Shown here piece after piece: positions 18,227 through 27,690 of a stretch of DNA of 64,000 bases (the stretch's first letter is position 1; each line of letters begins with the position of its first letter). Below the pieces are notes generated by a model. The model was not told where the DNA came from. It made no database searches and worked only from the letters and a program-made list of their open reading frames with translations. The DNA comes from an uncultured Christensenellaceae bacterium. Lineage in GTDB: Bacteria > Bacillota > Clostridia > Christensenellales > UBA3700. The position numbers were made by a program, and so were the translations under genes. Location: contig CALWGZ010000007.1 in assembly GCA_944380285.1 (NCBI GenBank), positions 52,613 to 116,612 of the forward strand. The letters run 5' to 3'.

Positions 18227-18481
18227 TTATTTAGCCTTTTCCACTATTTTGACGACGCGCCAGCACTTGTCCTTGCTGAGCGGTCTGGTCTCGGCGATCA
18301 TAACTCTGTCGCCGACGCCGCACTCGTTGAGCTCGTCGTGAGCCTTGAACTTCTTGGTCCTGTTGACGATCTTGCCGTACAGAGGATGCTTGACGCGCTC
18401 CCTGATGGCGACGACAACGGTCTTGTCCATCTTGTCGCTGACGACCACGCCGACCCTGTTCTTCCTGAGATTTCTTTCCAT
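18227..18481 (-). CDS. rpsQ: 30S ribosomal protein S17
   Basis: The 84-residue product has [18 protein letters not shown] and the hairpin loop [20 protein letters not shown] of S17. It binds the 5' domain of 16S rRNA. It lies eight bases after rpmC. Confidence 0.97.
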   Translation of the reverse strand: MERNLRKNRVGVVVSDKMDKTVVVAIRERVKHPLYGKIVNRTKKFKAHDELNECGVGDRVMIAETRPLSKDKCWRVVKIVEKAK

Positions 18482-18489
18482 GTTTTACC

Positions 18490-18732
18490 TCACTTCGCCT
18501 TCTTGGCGGTCTTCTTAGCCGCCTTGGCGGGCTCGGCGCTGATGCCGAGCTCTCTCTGACGAATGACCGTCATGCATCTGGCGATATCCTTCTTGGTCGA
18601 AGCGATCTTGCTGTTGTTGTCGAGGTTGCCCGCCTTGTGCTTGAAACGGAGATCGAAAAGCTCCTGCTTCAAAGCCGCGAGCTTGACCTGCAACTCATCG
18701 TTGGTCATTTCGAAAAAATTAGTTGTTTTCAT
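18490..18732 (-). CDS. rpmC: 50S ribosomal protein L29 with basic tail
   Basis: The 80-residue product has the L29 coiled pair ([20 protein letters not shown] and [17 protein letters not shown]). The last 15 or so residues ([12 protein letters not shown]) are a basic tail not usual in L29. The gene overlaps the 3' end of rplP by 14 bases. In known ribosomes L29 is at the exit tunnel. Confidence 0.95.
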   Translation of the reverse strand: MKTTNFFEMTNDELQVKLAALKQELFDLRFKHKAGNLDNNSKIASTKKDIARCMTVIRQRELGISAEPAKAAKKTAKKAK

Positions 18733-19165
18733 CGTTGTTCACCTCGCTCTGCTCGGCAGCTTCCGCCTTGACGAACTTGCACTTGACAGGGAGCTTGTGT
18801 CCCGCAAGACGCAACGCCTCTCTCGCGACCTCTTCGGCAACGCCCGCCATCTCGAACATCACTCTGCCCGGCTTGACGACCGCCACCCAATACTCGACGC
18901 TTCCCTTACCGCTACCCATACGGGTCTCGGCAGGCTTCTTCGTGATCGGCTTGTGGGGGAAGATGTCGATCCACACCTTGCCGCCTCTCTTGATATATCT
19001 GGTCATTGCGATACGGGCAGCCTCGATCTGATTGGAGGTGATCCAACCCGGCTCAAGCGCCATCAAACCGTACTCGCCGTACGCGACGCGGTTGCCCTTG
19101 GTCGCCTTGCCCGTCATCCTGCCGCGGTGAACGCGACGTCTCTTGACTCTCTTAGGCATCAACAT
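18719..19165 (-). CDS. rplP: 50S ribosomal protein L16
   Basis: The 148-residue product begins [17 protein letters not shown] and has [20 protein letters not shown] and MFEMAGV motifs. It binds the A-site region of 23S rRNA. The ATG overlaps the rpsC stop (TAATG) and has GGAGGAA upstream, which favours this start over the one two codons later. Confidence 0.97.
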   Translation of the reverse strand: MLMPKRVKRRRVHRGRMTGKATKGNRVAYGEYGLMALEPGWITSNQIEAARIAMTRYIKRGGKVWIDIFPHKPITKKPAETRMGSGKGSVEYWVAVVKPGRVMFEMAGVAEEVAREALRLAGHKLPVKCKFVKAEAAEQSEVNNDENN

Positions 19166-19836
19166 TATGCATTTCCTCCTTCGCCTGTGACAGCGGTCTT
19201 GCCGAGGATCTCACCCTTGTACACCCACGTCTTGACGCCGATGATACCGAAGGTCGTCTTCGCCTGCGCAAAGCCGTAATCGATATCCGCTCTGAGCGTC
19301 TGAAGGGGGATGGATCCCTCATGATACTTTTCGCTTCTCGCGATCTCGGCGCCGTCGAGCCTGCCGGAAACCATGACCTTGACTCCCTTGGCGCCCGCTC
19401 TCATCGCGCGGCCGATCGCCGACTTCATCGCGCGGCGGAAAGACTTCCTCTCCTCGAGCTCTTTGGCGATGTTCTCCGCAACGAGCTGAGCGTCCACGTC
19501 CGGTCTCTTGACCTCGAACACGTTGATGCTCACTTCCTTGCTCTTGGAGATCTTCTTGACCTCCTCGGTCATCTGATTGACGCCCGCGCCGTTCTTGCCG
19601 ATGAGCAGCGACGGCTTGGAGGTGTAGACGCTGATGGTCAACACTCCGACCGAGCTGATGCGGCTGATCGCGATGCGGCTGAGCGACATATCATAATACT
19701 TCTTCTTGAGGAACTCTCTGATCTTGTGATCCTCGATGAGGTAGTCGGAGAAGGATTTCTTGTCCGCATACCATTGCGCGTCCCATTCCTTGTTGACGCC
19801 GATCCTCATGCCCTTGGGGCTGACTTTCTGACCCAT
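19165..19836 (-). CDS. rpsC: 30S ribosomal protein S3
   Basis: The 223-residue product begins [20 protein letters not shown]. The KH domain includes [17 protein letters not shown], and the C-terminal domain includes [20 protein letters not shown]3 forms part of the mRNA entry tunnel. It follows rplV by one base. Confidence 0.98.
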   Translation of the reverse strand: MGQKVSPKGMRIGVNKEWDAQWYADKKSFSDYLIEDHKIREFLKKKYYDMSLSRIAISRISSVGVLTISVYTSKPSLLIGKNGAGVNQMTEEVKKISKSKEVSINVFEVKRPDVDAQLVAENIAKELEERKSFRRAMKSAIGRAMRAGAKGVKVMVSGRLDGAEIARSEKYHEGSIPLQTLRADIDYGFAQAKTTFGIIGVKTWVYKGEILGKTAVTGEGGNA

Positions 19837-19837
19837 G

Positions 19838-20233
19838 TTATCTCTCCTCCGTTTTCGTGTCGAGAATGACGGTGATGTGGCTGGTCCTCTTGTTGATCCT
19901 CGAAGCGCTGCCCTTCGCCCTGGGCATCACCCTCTTGAGGATGGGACCGGCGTTGGCATAGCACTCCGCAACGTACAGCTCGCCCTTGCTCATGTTGAGG
20001 TTGTTCTCGGCGTTCGCAGCCGCGGAATTCAACACTTTGAGCAACGGTTCGCAAGCCGCCTTGCGAGTCGATTTGAGGATCGCGACCGCCTCGGTGTAAC
20101 CCGCCCCGCGGATGACATCGAGTACGACCCTGACCTTGTCGGGAGAGATCCTGACATACTTGGCGACGGCTCTCGGACGCTTGTCCGCGCTCTCTTGGCG
20201 CGCCGCGGCTTTTTCTCTTATTCTCTTTGCCAT
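19838..20233 (-). CDS. rplV: 50S ribosomal protein L22
   Basis: The 131-residue product has [18 protein letters not shown] and the long loop ending [20 protein letters not shown] that lines the exit tunnel. The start was set at [10 protein letters not shown], which has GGAG upstream; further upstream in-frame sequence belongs to rpsS. Residues 1-20 are an unusually basic leader. Confidence 0.96.
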   Translation of the reverse strand: MAKRIREKAAARQESADKRPRAVAKYVRISPDKVRVVLDVIRGAGYTEAVAILKSTRKAACEPLLKVLNSAAANAENNLNMSKGELYVAECYANAGPILKRVMPRAKGSASRINKRTSHITVILDTKTEER

Positions 20234-20250
20234 TTCAGCTCTCCTCCAAA

Positions 20251-20529
20251 TTACTTCTTGCCGGTGGTCTTCTCGCCCGCGTGACCCTTGAAGGTACGCG
20301 TGGGAGCGAACTCGCCCAGCTTGCATCCGACCATGTCCTCGGTGATGTAGACGGGAACATGCTTGCGTCCGTCATGAACGGCGATCGTGTGTCCGACCAT
20401 CTCGGGGAAGATAGTAGAAGAACGCGACCAGGTCTTGACGACCTTCTTTTCGTTCGCCTCGTTCATGGCGATTATCCTCTTGATCAGCCTCTCTTCGACG
20501 AAAGGCCCTTTCTTAACAGATCTGCTCAT
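20251..20529 (-). CDS. rpsS: 30S ribosomal protein S19
   Basis: The 92-residue product begins [19 protein letters not shown] and has [20 protein letters not shown]. It works with S13 in the head of the small subunit. It lies 16 bases after rplB. Confidence 0.98.
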   Translation of the reverse strand: MSRSVKKGPFVEERLIKRIIAMNEANEKKVVKTWSRSSTIFPEMVGHTIAVHDGRKHVPVYITEDMVGCKLGEFAPTRTFKGHAGEKTTGKK

Positions 20530-20545
20530 TCTCCTGTCCTCCGCA

Positions 20546-21370
20546 TTAGTTGATACGCTTGATGATCATCTTGTTGCTCTTGTTCTTGTGCCTGGTCTTG
20601 TGGCCGAGCGTCGGAACGCCCCACGGGGTCACAGGGCTGGGCATACCGATCGGGGACTTGCCTTCGCCGCCGCCGTGCGGGTGGTCGTTCGGGTTCATGA
20701 CCACACCTCTTACGGTCGGTCTGACGCCCATGTGACGATGACGTCCCGCCTTGCCGATGCTGACGATCTCGTGCTCGAGGTTGCCCACCTGTCCGACCGT
20801 CGCGCGGCACTTGACGAGGATGTATCTCATCTCACCGCTGGGGAGTCTGAGCGTGGCGTACTTGCCCTCTTTCGCCATCAGCTGAGCGCTGCCGCCCGCC
20901 GCTCTCGCGATCTGACCGCCCTTGCCCGGCTGCATCTCGATGTTGTGGACCAAGGTACCGACGGGGATCTTCTCGAGAGGCAACGCGTTGCCCGCCTTGA
21001 TGTCCGCGCCCTCGCCGCTCATCACGGTGTCGCCGACTTGAAGTCCGACCGGAGCCAGGATGTATCTCTTCTCGCCGTCCGCATAGTTGAGAAGGGCGAT
21101 GAACGCGCTTCTGTACGGATCGTACTCGATGGACGCGACCTTCGCGGGAACGCCGTCCTTGTTGCGCTTGAAGTCGACGATGCGGTACTTAGCACGGTTG
21201 CCGCCGCCGATGTGTCTGACGGTGATGCGGCCGTTTGCGTTGCGTCCGCCCGTCTTGCTCCTGCTCTCGAGCAGGCTCCTCTCCGGCTTGTCGGTCGTGA
21301 TCTCGCTGTACGAGAGGCTCGTCATGTGACGACGGCCGTCGGAAGTCGGATTGTATCTCTTAAGTGCCAT
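20546..21370 (-). CDS. rplB: 50S ribosomal protein L2
   Basis: The 274-residue product has [18 protein letters not shown] and the peptidyl-transferase-centre segment [20 protein letters not shown] with the critical His. It is of normal length and binds domain IV of 23S rRNA. Confidence 0.98.
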   Translation of the reverse strand: MALKRYNPTSDGRRHMTSLSYSEITTDKPERSLLESRSKTGGRNANGRITVRHIGGGNRAKYRIVDFKRNKDGVPAKVASIEYDPYRSAFIALLNYADGEKRYILAPVGLQVGDTVMSGEGADIKAGNALPLEKIPVGTLVHNIEMQPGKGGQIARAAGGSAQLMAKEGKYATLRLPSGEMRYILVKCRATVGQVGNLEHEIVSIGKAGRHRHMGVRPTVRGVVMNPNDHPHGGGEGKSPIGMPSPVTPWGVPTLGHKTRHKNKSNKMIIKRIN

Positions 21371-21385
21371 TGTCTGTTCCTCCTA

Positions 21386-21676
21386 TCAGGACAAGCTCTC
21401 GAAGAACTCGATGGGCTTGCTGTCCTTGGAAAGCTGAACGATCGCCTTCTTGTACGAAGAAGTCATGCCTTCATATCTGCCCATGCGCTTCTTCTTGCCG
21501 TCATAGTTGGCGGTGTTGACTTTCTCGACCTTGACCCCGAAGATGTCCTCGATCGCGACTTTGATCTGAGTCTTGGTCGCTCTCTTGTCCACCTTGAAGG
21601 TGTATCTCTTCGCCTGTATGCCGTCGTAACTCTTCTCGGTCAGCATCGGGCTGATGATGATGTCGTACTTGTTCAT
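21386..21676 (-). CDS. rplW: 50S ribosomal protein L23
   Basis: The 96-residue product has MLTEKSYDGIQAKRYTFKVD and VNTANYDGKKKRMGRYEG. L23 at the tunnel exit docks trigger factor and SRP. The ATG overlaps the rplD stop codon (ATGA). Confidence 0.97.
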   Translation of the reverse strand: MNKYDIIISPMLTEKSYDGIQAKRYTFKVDKRATKTQIKVAIEDIFGVKVEKVNTANYDGKKKRMGRYEGMTSSYKKAIVQLSKDSKPIEFFESLS

Positions 21677-22311
21677 TCTGCTACCTCCTCGGCGCCGTAC
21701 TTGGCGTTGAGCTTTTCGACCGCCGCCTTGGTGACGATGCACTTGCCGTTGGCGGCAAGCTCGTAGACATTGACGAGATCGACGTTGGTCACGGTCAAGC
21801 CGGGGATGTTGCCGCTCGCCCTCAAGACCTTCTCGTCATCGGCGTCGGTGACGACCAAAACCTTGCCGTTCACCGCGAAATTCTTGAGGACCGCCGCCAT
21901 CAGCTTGGTCTTGGCTTCCGCAAGCTCGAGCTTGTCGACAACGGTCAGACCGCCGTCCGCCACCCTCGCGGAGAGCGCGCTGACGAACGCCGCCCTCTTC
22001 ATCTTCTTGTTGACCTTTTGAGAGAAATCTCTCTGCTTGGGCGCGAACACGACGCCGCCGCCCGTCCATTGCGGGCTGCGGATGGAGCCCTGACGAGCCC
22101 TGCCGGTGCCCTTTTGACGCCACGGCTTCTTGCCGCCGCCTCTGACCTCGCTGCGGGTCAAAGTGCTCTTGTTGCCCTGCCTCTGGTTGGCGAGATATGC
22201 GACGACGACCTGGTGCACGAGAGCTTCGTTGTATTCGCAGCCGAACACGCTGTCGCTGACGCTCATCTTGCCGACTTCTTTCGCCTTCATGTTATATACG
22301 TTGAGTTCCAT
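21673..22311 (-). CDS. rplD: 50S ribosomal protein L4
   Basis: The 212-residue product has the extended loop QRQGNKSTLTRSEVRGGGKK and PWRQKGTGRARQGSIRSPQW, reaching the exit tunnel. The start was chosen at MELNVYNMKAKEVG; in-frame sequence further upstream is a rplC shadow. L4 regulates the S10 operon in E. coli; whether it does so here is unknown. Confidence 0.97.
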   Translation of the reverse strand: MELNVYNMKAKEVGKMSVSDSVFGCEYNEALVHQVVVAYLANQRQGNKSTLTRSEVRGGGKKPWRQKGTGRARQGSIRSPQWTGGGVVFAPKQRDFSQKVNKKMKRAAFVSALSARVADGGLTVVDKLELAEAKTKLMAAVLKNFAVNGKVLVVTDADDEKVLRASGNIPGLTVTNVDLVNVYELAANGKCIVTKAAVEKLNAKYGAEEVAE

Positions 22312-22325
22312 ATCTCTTGATCTCC

Positions 22326-22970
22326 TTACGCCTTGCTGGACGTCTTGACGACGACCGTGCCGCCCTTGGGACCCGGAACAGCGCCCTTGACGAGGATCAG
22401 GTTGCGATCCTTGTCGACCTTGACCACGGTCAAATTCTGGACCGTGACGCGCTCGTTGCCCCAATGTCCGGACATCTTCTTGTTCTTGAACACCCTCGAC
22501 GGAGTCGAGTTTGCGCTCAGAGAACCGACGCCTCTGTGGTAACCGGAACCGTGAGCCATGGGTCCGCAATGCTGGTTCCATCTCTTGATCGCACCGGTGA
22601 AACCGTGACCCTTGCTGGTGCCGACAACGTCGACCTTGTCGCCCGCCGCGAACACGTCGCAGGTGATCGCGCCGCCAACTTCGTACGCCGCGCAGTCATC
22701 CAGCCTGAACTCTTTGAGAGTGCGCATCGGCTTGACGCCCGCCTTCGCGTAGTGACCCTTCAAGGGCTTGTTGGTCAGCTTGTCCGCTCTCTTGTCGTCC
22801 TTGTAAGAGCCGAACGCCACCTGTACGGCGTCGTAGCCGTCCTTGTCCACGGTCTTCTTTTGAACGACGGGGCAGGGACCTGCCTCCACGACCGTGACCG
22901 GGATCACTATGCCGTCTTCGGTGAAGACTTGGCTCATCCCGAGTTTCTTTCCAATGATTGCTTTATTCAT
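22326..22970 (-). CDS. rplC: 50S ribosomal protein L3
   Basis: The 214-residue product begins [16 protein letters not shown] and has [20 protein letters not shown], the loop near the peptidyl transferase centre. It lies 55 bases after rpsJ. Confidence 0.98.
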   Translation of the reverse strand: MNKAIIGKKLGMSQVFTEDGIVIPVTVVEAGPCPVVQKKTVDKDGYDAVQVAFGSYKDDKRADKLTNKPLKGHYAKAGVKPMRTLKEFRLDDCAAYEVGGAITCDVFAAGDKVDVVGTSKGHGFTGAIKRWNQHCGPMAHGSGYHRGVGSLSANSTPSRVFKNKKMSGHWGNERVTVQNLTVVKVDKDRNLILVKGAVPGPKGGTVVVKTSSKA

Positions 22971-23025
22971 AGATAAAGTTCACCTCCGATATTCTCTGCC
23001 GCTCGCGCGGCCGTATCATCTATTA

Positions 23026-23334
23026 TTAGAATTTGATCTTGATGTCCACACCTGCGGGCAAGCTGAGCTTCTCCAGCGCGGTCATCGCAGCCTTGGTCGG
23101 GCTGTAAATGTCGATCAGCCTCTTGTGCGTGCGCAGTTCGAACTGCTCGCGGCTGTCCTTGTCCTTGTGCACCGCGCGAAGTATCGTCACGACCTCTTTC
23201 TCGGTCGGGAGCGGAATGGGTCCGCCAACTTTGACGCCGCATCTGGTGACGGTCTCGACGATCTTGCTTGCAGCTTCGTCGATGAGATTGTGATCGTAGG
23301 CTCTGAGCCTGATCCTGATGATGAGTCCTGCCAT
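23026..23334 (-). CDS. rpsJ: 30S ribosomal protein S10
   Basis: The 102-residue product has [20 protein letters not shown] and [17 protein letters not shown]. It is the first gene of the cluster. S10 is also the NusE antitermination factor. A GGAG lies just upstream of the ATG. Confidence 0.98.
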   Translation of the reverse strand: MAGLIIRIRLRAYDHNLIDEAASKIVETVTRCGVKVGGPIPLPTEKEVVTILRAVHKDKDSREQFELRTHKRLIDIYSPTKAAMTALEKLSLPAGVDIKIKF

Positions 23335-23515
23335 TTTTCGTTCTCCTTTTTCCTAACTTTTTTCGACGCGCTTTTCACGCAGCCGTGTGTTCCGCATCGC
23401 CGCAATTTTAAAAGGCGGGCAGTCCGCCTCCGTTAGTCGCCCGATCGTTCGGACATTTGTCCGCATAAGTTCTCCGCGTCCGGTAACCTTATGCTTCACC
23501 CCTTTGCAGCGTGCA
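23335..23515 (-). promoter_or_regulatory. Structured 5' leader of the S10 operon
   Basis: About 180 bases separate the promoter start site from rpsJ. On the RNA GCAUAAG (23488-23494) pairs perfectly with CUUAUGC (23463-23469) around an 18-base loop, and AGGCGG pairs with CCGCCU (23413-23429), followed by a short U run. This arrangement suggests autoregulation by a ribosomal protein through a leader hairpin or attenuator. I cannot assign it to a described leader class. Confidence 0.55.
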
Positions 23516-23521
23516 TTTGAG

Positions 23522-23550
23522 ATTATATAAAAAGGAAAAAGTTAAGTCAA
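23522..23550 (-). promoter_or_regulatory. Main promoter of the ribosomal supercluster
   Basis: TTGACT (23545-23550) and a perfect TATAAT (23522-23527) are 17 bases apart on the minus strand. AT-rich sequence upstream (23551-23635) could act as an UP element. Confidence 0.9.
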
Positions 23551-23679
23551 ACGATTTGAGCAAAAAAGTTTTTTCGAAATGTAAAATTTATGTAAAATTT
23601 TTATTAAAGTAACATTTCGGCGCGATTTGGGTATTATTTTGCGCCCACTCTCCTCGTCCTGCCCTCTCGGGCGGAGCGC

Positions 23680-24888
23680 TCACAGCTCTCCGCCCATCAA
23701 AAAGTCGATCGCGTTCACCGTCAATATGCCGTCATGATCGCGGACAAAGATGTCGTCTAGGGTGATGATATACTTTGGGTGATTGTCATGTATCAAGGCA
23801 AAGGGGCGGAGTTCCTGCGCAAGTTTATCCTCATCCGCCACGGTGACCGCTACTTGAACATAAAACATATTCCCTTTCCCGTCCTGCGCCACAAAGTCGA
23901 CTTCTTTGTCCTCGACCTTGCCCGTTGCCACCTTGCAACGGCGGCGTTTGAGCTCGAGAAACACGAGATTCTCCAAGATCTGCGACAATTCGAGCGTCCT
24001 GTTGTTGAGAATGTAATATTTAAACCCGAAATCCGTCACATAGTACTTGTTGATCAGTTGCAAGTACCCTTTGCCGACAACGTCGTATCTGTCCGCTTTG
24101 AACACAAAAAAGCAATCGCGCAGCGTCTCAAAATAGCTGCTCACCGTGTTGTACGACACCTTTATCCCACTCGAATTGAGAGTGTCTGCAATGCGCTTGA
24201 CAGACGTCAAACAGCCGACATTGTAGACCAAAAAATTCAAAATCCCCTCGACCACTTCGCGGCTTGCGGAAGTGTTGCGTTTGAGCACGTCCTTTTGCAA
24301 GATCGTGCGATAGACGCTTTCGATATATTCTCGCTGTTCGGCGCTCCCCTTCTCAAACATCAACGCACCGGGGAGCGCTCCGTAGGTGATGTAATCCATG
24401 AACATCGCACGCCTGTCCGTGCCGCCGTGCCACTCGGCATATTCGGCAAGCGACAACGGCAGCACATTGATCTCGACATAGCGGCCGGTGAGCAACGTCG
24501 CGATCTCGGACGACAAAAACTTTGCATTCGAGCCCGTCAAATAGAGATCGACCTCGGGACGAATGAAGAGGCTGTCCGCCACTCTCTCGAAACCGTCGAC
24601 GTGCTGGACTTCGTCAAGAAAAATATACAACTTTTCGCCCGGACGTATTTTCGCCGACAAAAAGCGAAAAAGCTCGTCTTTGTCCAAAAGCGACGCATTT
24701 GACATATCCTCGAAGTTGATCTTGATCACGCTCTCCTTCGGAATGCCGTCTGCTAGCAGCTTTTCGATGTACAGATCGAAAATTGTGGACTTGCCGACAC
24801 GGCGCATGCCTGTCACCACTTTGATCAATTGCTTGTCACGGTAACGTTCGAGCCAATCGATGTATTGCTTGCGCGGTATCAATGCCAT
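23680..24888 (-). CDS. AAA-family ATPase with DUF4143-type C-terminal domain
   Basis: The 402-residue product has Walker A GMRRVGKST (residues about 27-35) and Walker B IFLDEVQ (about residue 92), then a winged-helix region and a C-terminal domain of the DUF4143 type with the nuclease-like EVDFVA motif. Such ATPases are common in gut bacteria and their substrate is unknown. The start was set at MALIPRKQYIDW, with AAGGAGG upstream. The gene is monocistronic, with its own promoter. Confidence 0.85.
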   Translation of the reverse strand: MALIPRKQYIDWLERYRDKQLIKVVTGMRRVGKSTIFDLYIEKLLADGIPKESVIKINFEDMSNASLLDKDELFRFLSAKIRPGEKLYIFLDEVQHVDGFERVADSLFIRPEVDLYLTGSNAKFLSSEIATLLTGRYVEINVLPLSLAEYAEWHGGTDRRAMFMDYITYGALPGALMFEKGSAEQREYIESVYRTILQKDVLKRNTSASREVVEGILNFLVYNVGCLTSVKRIADTLNSSGIKVSYNTVSSYFETLRDCFFVFKADRYDVVGKGYLQLINKYYVTDFGFKYYILNNRTLELSQILENLVFLELKRRRCKVATGKVEDKEVDFVAQDGKGNMFYVQVAVTVADEDKLAQELRPFALIHDNHPKYIITLDDIFVRDHDGILTVNAIDFLMGGEL

Positions 24889-24906
24889 AGCTGCCTCCTT
24901 GATCCA

Positions 24907-24935
24907 AGTATACCCCAAAAAAGAAGGGCTGTCAA
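24907..24935 (-). promoter_or_regulatory. Sigma-A promoter of the AAA ATPase gene
   Basis: TTGACA (24930-24935) and TATACT (24907-24912) are separated by 17 bases. The first long hairpin repeat begins three bases upstream of the -35 box. Confidence 0.85.
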
Positions 24936-24937
24936 GA

Positions 24938-25092
24938 CGAAATTGAAAACTTTTGTCAAAAACAGGAAAAGTTTTCAGTTTCGTGTAAAAACGGAAAAAC
25001 CGTTACTGCATATGAAGATTTCGGCAAGATCACGACAAGTTCAAAAAGCGAAATTGAAAACTTTTGCCAAAAACGGGAAAAGTTTTCAATTT
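24938..25092. repeat. Two copies of a long hairpin element
   Basis: Copy 1 has 17-base arms, CGAAATTGAAAACTTTT (24938-24954) and its near-perfect complement (24967-24983), around a 12-base loop. Copy 2 has perfect 15-base arms (25051-25065 and 25078-25092) and the same 12-base loop with two changes. The copies are 112 bases apart in the same orientation. They look like a dispersed palindromic repeat family. Confidence 0.8.
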
Positions 25093-25137
25093 GAACTGCG
25101 CAGCAAGAGCGATCAAAAAAACCGCCCATTTCTTTGC

Positions 25138-25471
25138 CGCTATCCGCGCGCTTTGCCCCAAGTTACGAGGCGCGTGTCTCGACCGTGCAAAACGATAGAT
25201 CACGCAATCGCGCTTAGCCGCGAAGATGTGCCGCTATCCGTGCGCTTTGACTCGAATTACGAAGTGCACATCTCGACCGCACAGAATGGTGCAGATTTGC
25301 GACGCCAAATGACAGACAACGCAATCGCGCTTAGTCGTGAAGAGTGGCGCAGATTCGCCCCGTTCGGGTTGCGAGGCGGCGACCCAGTGTACTAAAACGT
25401 ACACGGTCAGCCGACGAGACGTTCCGAACGGAGCGAAGATGTGCCGCTATCCGCGGCTAAGCGCGATTGCG
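25138..25471. repeat. Rearranged repeat block overlapping the end of the P-type ATPase gene
   Basis: CCGCTATCCG[C/T]GCGCTTTG begins near 25138 and 25231, a 93-base tandem spacing. Module A (CGCAATCGCGCTTAGCCGCG, 25203-25222) recurs with two changes at 25320-25339 and inverted at 25452-25471, where it forms the last codons and stop of the P-type ATPase gene. Module B (GAAGATGTGCCGCTATCC) occurs at 25222-25239 and in the same orientation at 25435-25452. A GTGTAC/GTACAC hairpin lies at 25387-25404. No gene is supported here. Confidence 0.75.
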
Positions 25472-27367
25472 CATGGCGTTGAGAATAGCTAAAACAGCCA
25501 CACCCACGTCGCCGAACACGGCGAACCACATGTTCGTGATGCCGAATGCGGACAGGATGAGGATGAGGAATTTGACGGCGAGTGCGAAGACGATGTTTTG
25601 CTTGACGATCGCCATCGTCTTGCGCGCGATGCGCTTTGCGGTGGGGATACCGCGCAGGTCGTCCTTCATCAACACGATGTCCGAAGCCTCGATCGCCGCG
25701 TCGCTGCCGACGCCGCCCATCGCTATGCCTATATCGGCTCTCATCAACACGGGCGCGTCATTTATGCCGTCGCCGACAAAGCACAATTCGTCGCCTTTGC
25801 CCTTGGCGGCAAGCAGCTTTTCGACCTCGCCGACCTTGTCGCCGGGAAGCAGCGACGACTTGACGTCGCTCAAGCCCAGCTTTGCCGCGACGCTGTCTGC
25901 GACGCGCGCATTGTCGCCGGTGAGCATGACCGTGCGGCAGCCGAGCGCGTTCAATCCCCCGATCACCTCGGCAGACTCGGACTTGACCTCGTCCTCGATG
26001 ACGAGCGCGCCTTTGTAGACGCCGTCCTTTGCGACATAGACTACGGTGCCGACCGCGTCGACTTCTTCGAACGCTATTCCGCGCGCCCTCATCAATTTGG
26101 CGTTGCCGCACAAGATCTCGCCGCCCTCGCCCGTCGCGGCTATGCCCTCGCCGGCGACGTCGGTCAACGTGTATCCGCCGTCCGGCTCCTTGCCGTAGGC
26201 GGCGACGATCGAGCGAGCGATCGGATGAGTCGAGTCCTTTTCCGCACTCGCCGCAAGGCGCAATATCTCCTCTCTGCCGCCCTCCGGCACGACTGCCGTC
26301 ACCGCGAAGTTGCCCTTCGTCAAAGTGCCCGTCTTGTCAAAGACAAAGATGTTCGCCTTGTCGAAACGCTCGAGATAGTTGGAACCCTTGACCAAAATGC
26401 CGTGCTTGGACGCCGCGCCTATACCCGCAAAGAAGGTCAACGGTATCGAGATCACCAACGCGCACGGACAGGACACGACAAGGAAGCTGAGCGCGCGGTA
26501 CACCCACGTCGACCACTCGCCCGTCACCGCGCCCGGGATCACCGCCAACAGCAACGCGACCGCGACCACCGCCGGCGTGTAGTATCTCGCGAATTTGGTG
26601 ATGAAGTTCTCCGCCTTGGATTTTTGCTCGGCGGCGTTCTCGACAAGGTCGAGGATCTTGGCGACAGTCGAATCGTAAAACTCCTTCTCCACCCGCACTT
26701 TGAGCTGCGAGGTCAAGTTGACCGCGCCGCTGACCACCGCGTCCCCCTCGGCGACGTCGCGCGGAAGCGATTCGCCCGTCAACGCCTTGGTGTCGAGCGA
26801 CGACGCGCCCTCTGCGATCGTGCCGTCGAGCGGCACCTTTTCGCCCGGATCGATCAAGATGAATTCCCCCACCTTGACCTCGGACGGGTCTACCGTCACT
26901 ACCTCGCCGTCTCTGATCACGTCCGCGCTGTCGGGACGGATGTTCATCAGCGCCGAGATGGACTTGCGCGATTTGCCGGTCGCGTAGCCCTGGAACCACT
27001 CGCCCACCTGATAGAACAACAGCACCGCGCACGCCTCGTCGAAGCCCTCGATCTCCAGGCCCGTCGCGCCGCGATAGATCGCCAAGGCGAACGCGCCCAA
27101 AGTCGCGATGCACATCAAAAAGTTTTCGTCAAAAACCTGTCCGTGTGCGATGTTGCGCACCGCACGCCAAAGCACGTCGTACCCTATCGCCAAATATACC
27201 GCCAAATAGAGCCCGAACGCCAACAGCCAGCCGTACCGACCCGGGATCATAGCCGCCCAGCCGTCCGTCACCCTGTCCACTGCGAACAGCACCGCGAACG
27301 CCGCCAGACAGACGACGATGCGGATCAATTGCCGCCTCTGCTTGCGGCTCATCTTGTAGCCGTCCAT
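25457..27367 (-). CDS. cadA: Zn/Cd/Pb-type heavy-metal P-type ATPase
   Basis: The 636-residue product has the P1B-ATPase motifs: SCPCALVIS (metal-binding CPC in a membrane helix), DKTGTLTKG (phosphorylated Asp), DSTHPIARS (HP motif) and GDGINDAPVL. The C-terminal helices have K...NMWFAVFGDVGV, with the Lys and Asp typical of the zinc/cadmium/lead subgroup. It lacks the usual N-terminal metal-binding domain, which is encoded separately by the gene just upstream. The start was placed at MDGYKMSRKQRR. The last codons coincide with a dispersed repeat. It exports divalent metals. Confidence 0.93.
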   Translation of the reverse strand: MDGYKMSRKQRRQLIRIVVCLAAFAVLFAVDRVTDGWAAMIPGRYGWLLAFGLYLAVYLAIGYDVLWRAVRNIAHGQVFDENFLMCIATLGAFALAIYRGATGLEIEGFDEACAVLLFYQVGEWFQGYATGKSRKSISALMNIRPDSADVIRDGEVVTVDPSEVKVGEFILIDPGEKVPLDGTIAEGASSLDTKALTGESLPRDVAEGDAVVSGAVNLTSQLKVRVEKEFYDSTVAKILDLVENAAEQKSKAENFITKFARYYTPAVVAVALLLAVIPGAVTGEWSTWVYRALSFLVVSCPCALVISIPLTFFAGIGAASKHGILVKGSNYLERFDKANIFVFDKTGTLTKGNFAVTAVVPEGGREEILRLAASAEKDSTHPIARSIVAAYGKEPDGGYTLTDVAGEGIAATGEGGEILCGNAKLMRARGIAFEEVDAVGTVVYVAKDGVYKGALVIEDEVKSESAEVIGGLNALGCRTVMLTGDNARVADSVAAKLGLSDVKSSLLPGDKVGEVEKLLAAKGKGDELCFVGDGINDAPVLMRADIGIAMGGVGSDAAIEASDIVLMKDDLRGIPTAKRIARKTMAIVKQNIVFALAVKFLILILSAFGITNMWFAVFGDVGVAVLAILNAMRNRA

Positions 27368-27374
27368 ACCGCCC

Positions 27375-27593
27375 TCACCTGACGATGCGGCAGTCCGGCT
27401 CCACCTTGCGGCACACCTTGACGACCTCGTCCATGATCTCGTCAAAACGGCTTTCGTCCGCGTCGATCGCCATGCGCTGAGTCATAAAGCTGATGCTGAC
27501 AGAGTTGACGCCGTCCAGCTTGGCGACGTGCCGCTCCATCTTCGCCGCGCAATTGGCGCAATCGAGATCTTGAAGCTTGAATACCTTTTTCAT
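27375..27593 (-). CDS. Heavy-metal-associated (HMA) domain protein
   Basis: The 72-residue product is a single HMA domain with the metal-binding LDCANCAAK motif near the N-terminus. It is seven bases upstream of the P-type ATPase gene, which lacks this domain, so it probably works as its detached metal-loading domain or chaperone. The start follows GGAGG. The genes form one operon under the ArsR-type operator. Confidence 0.9.
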   Translation of the reverse strand: MKKVFKLQDLDCANCAAKMERHVAKLDGVNSVSISFMTQRMAIDADESRFDEIMDEVVKVCRKVEPDCRIVR

Positions 27594-27644
27594 ATAGTCC
27601 TCCCGCCGCTGTTGCGGCATATTCAAATTATTTCCTGTCTTTGC

Positions 27645-27676
27645 TTGAACACTTGGACGGTTGAGCAAATGTTCAA
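27645..27676 (-). promoter_or_regulatory. ArsR-type operator before the HMA/P-type ATPase genes
   Basis: TTGAACA (27645-27651), TTGAGCA (27661-27667) and TGTTCAA (27670-27676) are the same half-sites as in the operator of the regulator gene. No clean -10/-35 pair is visible, but the position fits regulation by the neighbouring ArsR protein. Confidence 0.65.
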
Positions 27677-27690
27677 GTTTGAGTCGTTTG

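Noticed and set aside
24829..25395. A 188-codon open frame on the plus strand through the hairpin repeats
   Set aside because: It overlaps the promoter and start of the AAA ATPase gene, has no ribosome binding site and is explained by repeat sequence read in one frame.
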